Assembly (NCBI GenBank): GCA_024279135.1
Contig: JAJRRU010000022.1
Span: 62,001-126,000 of the forward strand
Reading direction: 5' to 3'
DNA length: 64,000 nucleotides
DNA from: Alphaproteobacteria bacterium
GTDB taxonomy: Bacteria; Pseudomonadota; Alphaproteobacteria; Rhodospirillales; Casp-alpha2
The notes beneath the pieces were generated by a model, which searched no databases, was not told the DNA's origin, and saw only the letters and a program-made list of their open reading frames with translations. Below, in pieces: positions 61,018-64,000 of this stretch (its first letter is position 1; every line of letters begins with the position of its first letter). A program made the position numbers and the translations under genes.

Positions 61018-61869
61018 ATGACCATGTTTAGTGTAAATATCGGCTCCCTCAACGTCGCCAACAATAAACCGCTGACCCTGATCGCCGGTCCGTGTGCCAT
61101 GGAAAACCGGGGCCATGCCCTGAAAACCGCCCAGGCCCTGAAAACCATGACCGATGATCTGGGGTTGGGGCTGATCTATAAATCATCCTTCGACAAGGCC
61201 AACCGAACCAGCGTGGAGGGCGCGCGCGGTATTGGCATGGATGAGGCACTGGACGTATTTGGCGAAATCCGCGAGACCGTTGGTTGTCCGGTTATCACCG
61301 ATGTGCATGAACCATGGCAGTGCGATAAAGTCGCCAAAGTCGTCGATGTGCTGCAAATCCCGGCCTATTTATGCCGCCAGACCGATCTGTTGGTGGCTGC
61401 CGGTGAAACCGGTTGCGCCATCAACGTTAAAAAGGGCCAGTTTCTGGCACCATGGGATATGGTCAACGTCATTGGCAAAATCGAGAGCACCGGGAACAAG
61501 AAGATCATGTTGTGTGAACGTGGCGCCAGCTTTGGCTATAATACGCTGGTCTCTGACATGCGCTCGATCCCCATTTTATCGGCAACCGGATATCCGGTGG
61601 TGTTTGATGCCACCCATTCGGTACAGCAACCCGGCGGGCAGGGCGGTCATTCCGGCGGGCAGCGCGAATTTGCACCGGTTTTGGCGCGCGCCGCAATTTC
61701 TATCGGCGTGGCAGCGGTCTTTATTGAAACCCATGAAGAGCCTGACCTCGCACCAAGTGATGGCCCCAATATGATCCCGCTGGACAAACTCTCAGGCGTT
61801 CTGGAAACCCTGATGGCTTTCGACAAACTGGCCAAGGAAGACCCGGTTGATCTGGATGCCTTGCGATAG
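61018..61869 (+). CDS. kdsA: 3-deoxy-8-phosphooctulonate synthase (KdsA)
   Basis: Condenses PEP and arabinose-5-phosphate to KDO-8-phosphate for lipopolysaccharide. It has 283 residues and a TIM barrel. LIAGPCAME has Cys26 at the position that ligates metal in the metal-dependent class; the E. coli metal-free enzyme has Asn there. FDATHSVQQPGGQGG and ETHEEPDLAPSDG are conserved. A second ATG two codons in (61024) is possible. It indicates a Gram-negative outer membrane with KDO. Confidence 0.95.
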   Translation: MTMFSVNIGSLNVANNKPLTLIAGPCAMENRGHALKTAQALKTMTDDLGLGLIYKSSFDKANRTSVEGARGIGMDEALDVFGEIRETVGCPVITDVHEPWQCDKVAKVVDVLQIPAYLCRQTDLLVAAGETGCAINVKKGQFLAPWDMVNVIGKIESTGNKKIMLCERGASFGYNTLVSDMRSIPILSATGYPVVFDATHSVQQPGGQGGHSGGQREFAPVLARAAISIGVAAVFIETHEEPDLAPSDGPNMIPLDKLSGVLETLMAFDKLAKEDPVDLDALR

Positions 61870-61931
61870 CATTGTAATAAGGAACAGTTTTGAGTAGGGT
61901 TGCCGCCATCAAATTTGTTCAAAAATTTTAA

Positions 61932-63233
<1,302 letters not shown>

Positions 63234-63249
63234 TCGGATTTTACGCGCC

Positions 63250-63283
63250 GTAAACGGTCCGTTTACCATAGCCTGATTTTTTC
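63250..63283 (+). terminator. Possible terminator of eno
   Basis: A perfect palindrome, GTAAACGGTCCGTTTAC (63250-63266), lies 16 nt after the eno stop. A T run (gattttttct) comes about 10 nt after the stem. The gap weakens the call; it could equally be an operator. Confidence 0.35.
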
Positions 63284-63422
63284 TAGTGTATTGAATTTAT
63301 TGATATTATTGTAAAATAATTAATATTTTCGGGCAATAATAAGTTGTTAACACATCCCCGCCACCATAGGGGCTGGAATTAATGCTGCCGCATGTACAGA
63401 AAGTCGTTGCGAAGGGCAATTT

Positions 63423-63758
63423 ATGGGTATGTTTAACGAGATCCGTCTGCGAACCGGCAGGCTGATCGGTCCTGTTGCTGGTCTGTGTTCAATCGTCTAT
63501 TTTGGCTTTCATATTGTCAATGGTGACCGTGGATTACAGGCTTACTGGCAACTGAAAACGCTTATTTTTGAGACGCGACCGCTCGTGGACTTAACCCGCG
63601 AACGGCGCTTGCGTCTGGAAAAAAGGGTTTTTCTCCTGCGACCGGATAGTCTGGATCTGGATATGCTCGATGAGCGGGCCAGAATTATGCTGAATTTTGC
63701 CGATGCCAACGATGTGGTGGTTTTTTATGATAAGGAACTGCCAAAAGGCACTCCATAA
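63423..63758 (+). CDS. ftsB: Septum formation initiator family protein (FtsB/DivIC)
   Basis: A small bitopic division protein of 111 residues. One N-terminal helix (about 12-31) is followed by a periplasmic coiled-coil stretch with GLQAYWQLKTLIFE and LTRERRLRLEKRVFLLRPDSLDLDMLDERAR. The eno-ftsB order is standard in alphaproteobacteria, where pdhA usually follows. Confidence 0.88.
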   Translation: MGMFNEIRLRTGRLIGPVAGLCSIVYFGFHIVNGDRGLQAYWQLKTLIFETRPLVDLTRERRLRLEKRVFLLRPDSLDLDMLDERARIMLNFADANDVVVFYDKELPKGTP

Positions 63759-63827
63759 AGACCTATCCACAAGTCTCCATCTATATTTAAACTGGCAATC
63801 CTGGCGGCTGGTCTCTACGGTCAGGCT

Positions 63828-64000
63828 ATGGAAACTGTTATAGCCTCAATTGGCATTTCTCCACCATATTATGCCGTCATATTCACCAGCCTGCTTAAGG
63901 ATGATGACACCGGTCTGTATGATCAGAGCGCGGCAAAAATGGTCGAACTGGCGCAAGCGCAACCAGGCTTTCTGGGGGTGGACAGTGCGCGTGATTGCCA
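63828..64000 (+). CDS. Antibiotic-biosynthesis-monooxygenase-like protein, partial
   Basis: An open frame from ATG 63828 that runs off the window after 57 codons. The sequence YYAVIFTSLLKDDD, followed by MVELAQAQPGFLGVDSARD, is typical of ABM-domain (dimeric alpha+beta barrel) proteins. The RBS is weak. The C terminus is missing, so the family call is provisional. Confidence 0.65.
   Translation, partial: METVIASIGISPPYYAVIFTSLLKDDDTGLYDQSAAKMVELAQAQPGFLGVDSARDC

Overview
The window is a chromosomal segment of an alphaproteobacterium, probably from the Rhodospirillales or a neighbouring order. I cannot name the genus. The support is gene order (clpX-lon-hupB-tRNA-nuoA..N-birA-coaX-rnj-mce-DUF1467; the trp-moaC-moeA and lexA-comEC-gltX-gltA blocks; tpiA-secG-pyrG-kdsA-eno-ftsB), a GTTC-N7-GTTC LexA box, a RegB/RegA redox two-component pair and a complete cbb3 oxidase cluster. 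Nearly all of it is housekeeping DNA with tight, overlapping operons. There is no transposase, prophage or CRISPR array.

Layout. 1-4640: the ClpX and Lon ATP-dependent proteases and the HU nucleoid protein (TTG start). 4796-5156: tRNA-Val(UAC) and tRNA-Asp(GUC). 5196-19499: the full 14-gene complex I operon nuoABCDEFGHIJKLMN, starting only 39 nt after tRNA-Asp. It continues without a real gap into birA, coaX, rnj, mce, a DUF1467 gene, tag and an EamA transporter (to 24933). 24993-27787 (minus): citrate synthase and glutamyl-tRNA synthetase. 27885-30110 (plus): comEC broken by one in-frame TGA. 30118-38819 (minus): lexA, then the cbb3 oxidase operon ccoNOQP-ccoGHIS, behind a well-placed FNR/FixK-type class II promoter. 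The 49-residue CcoQ lies at 36310-36459. 39148-40348 (minus): a small accessory pair, an EthD-domain protein and a tandem SnoaL-like protein, bounded by unusual palindromic DNA. 40560-44681 (minus): moeA, moaC, trpC, trpD, trpG. 44903-50221 (plus): CueR-type copper sensor, a PF04748 protein, RegB, RegA and two c-type cytochromes, one very rich in Met and His. 50255-53720 (minus): trpE and a PpiD-like foldase. 53845-56506 (minus): a uridine-kinase-like P-loop kinase, a methyltransferase N-terminal remnant, a carboxymuconolactone-decarboxylase-family protein and a serine-glyoxylate-type aminotransferase. 56784-63758 (plus): tpiA, a HAD hydrolase, secG, pyrG, dcd, kdsA, eno, ftsB. A monooxygenase-like gene runs off the right edge.

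How it fits together. The genes describe aerobic respiration with flexible oxygen use: complex I feeds the quinone pool, RegB senses quinone and redox state, RegA is its output, and the copper-haem cbb3 oxidase works at low oxygen with its own copper-loading ATPase. Copper sensing (CueR) and the Met/His-rich cytochrome lie beside RegBA. In many alphaproteobacteria trpE sits next to trpGDC and moeA next to lexA. Here both neighbourhoods are split: trpE from trpG by the CueR/RegBA/cytochrome block, and moeA from lexA by the cco/EthD/SnoaL block.

Most worth a second look: the single nonsense codon in comEC; a type III pantothenate kinase without the usual catalytic Asp of its first motif; a tandem 9-bp-period repeat inside birA; a perfect 24-bp inverted repeat at the moeA-side breakpoint; the CueR-RegBA-cytochrome module; and an apparently leaderless pyrG.
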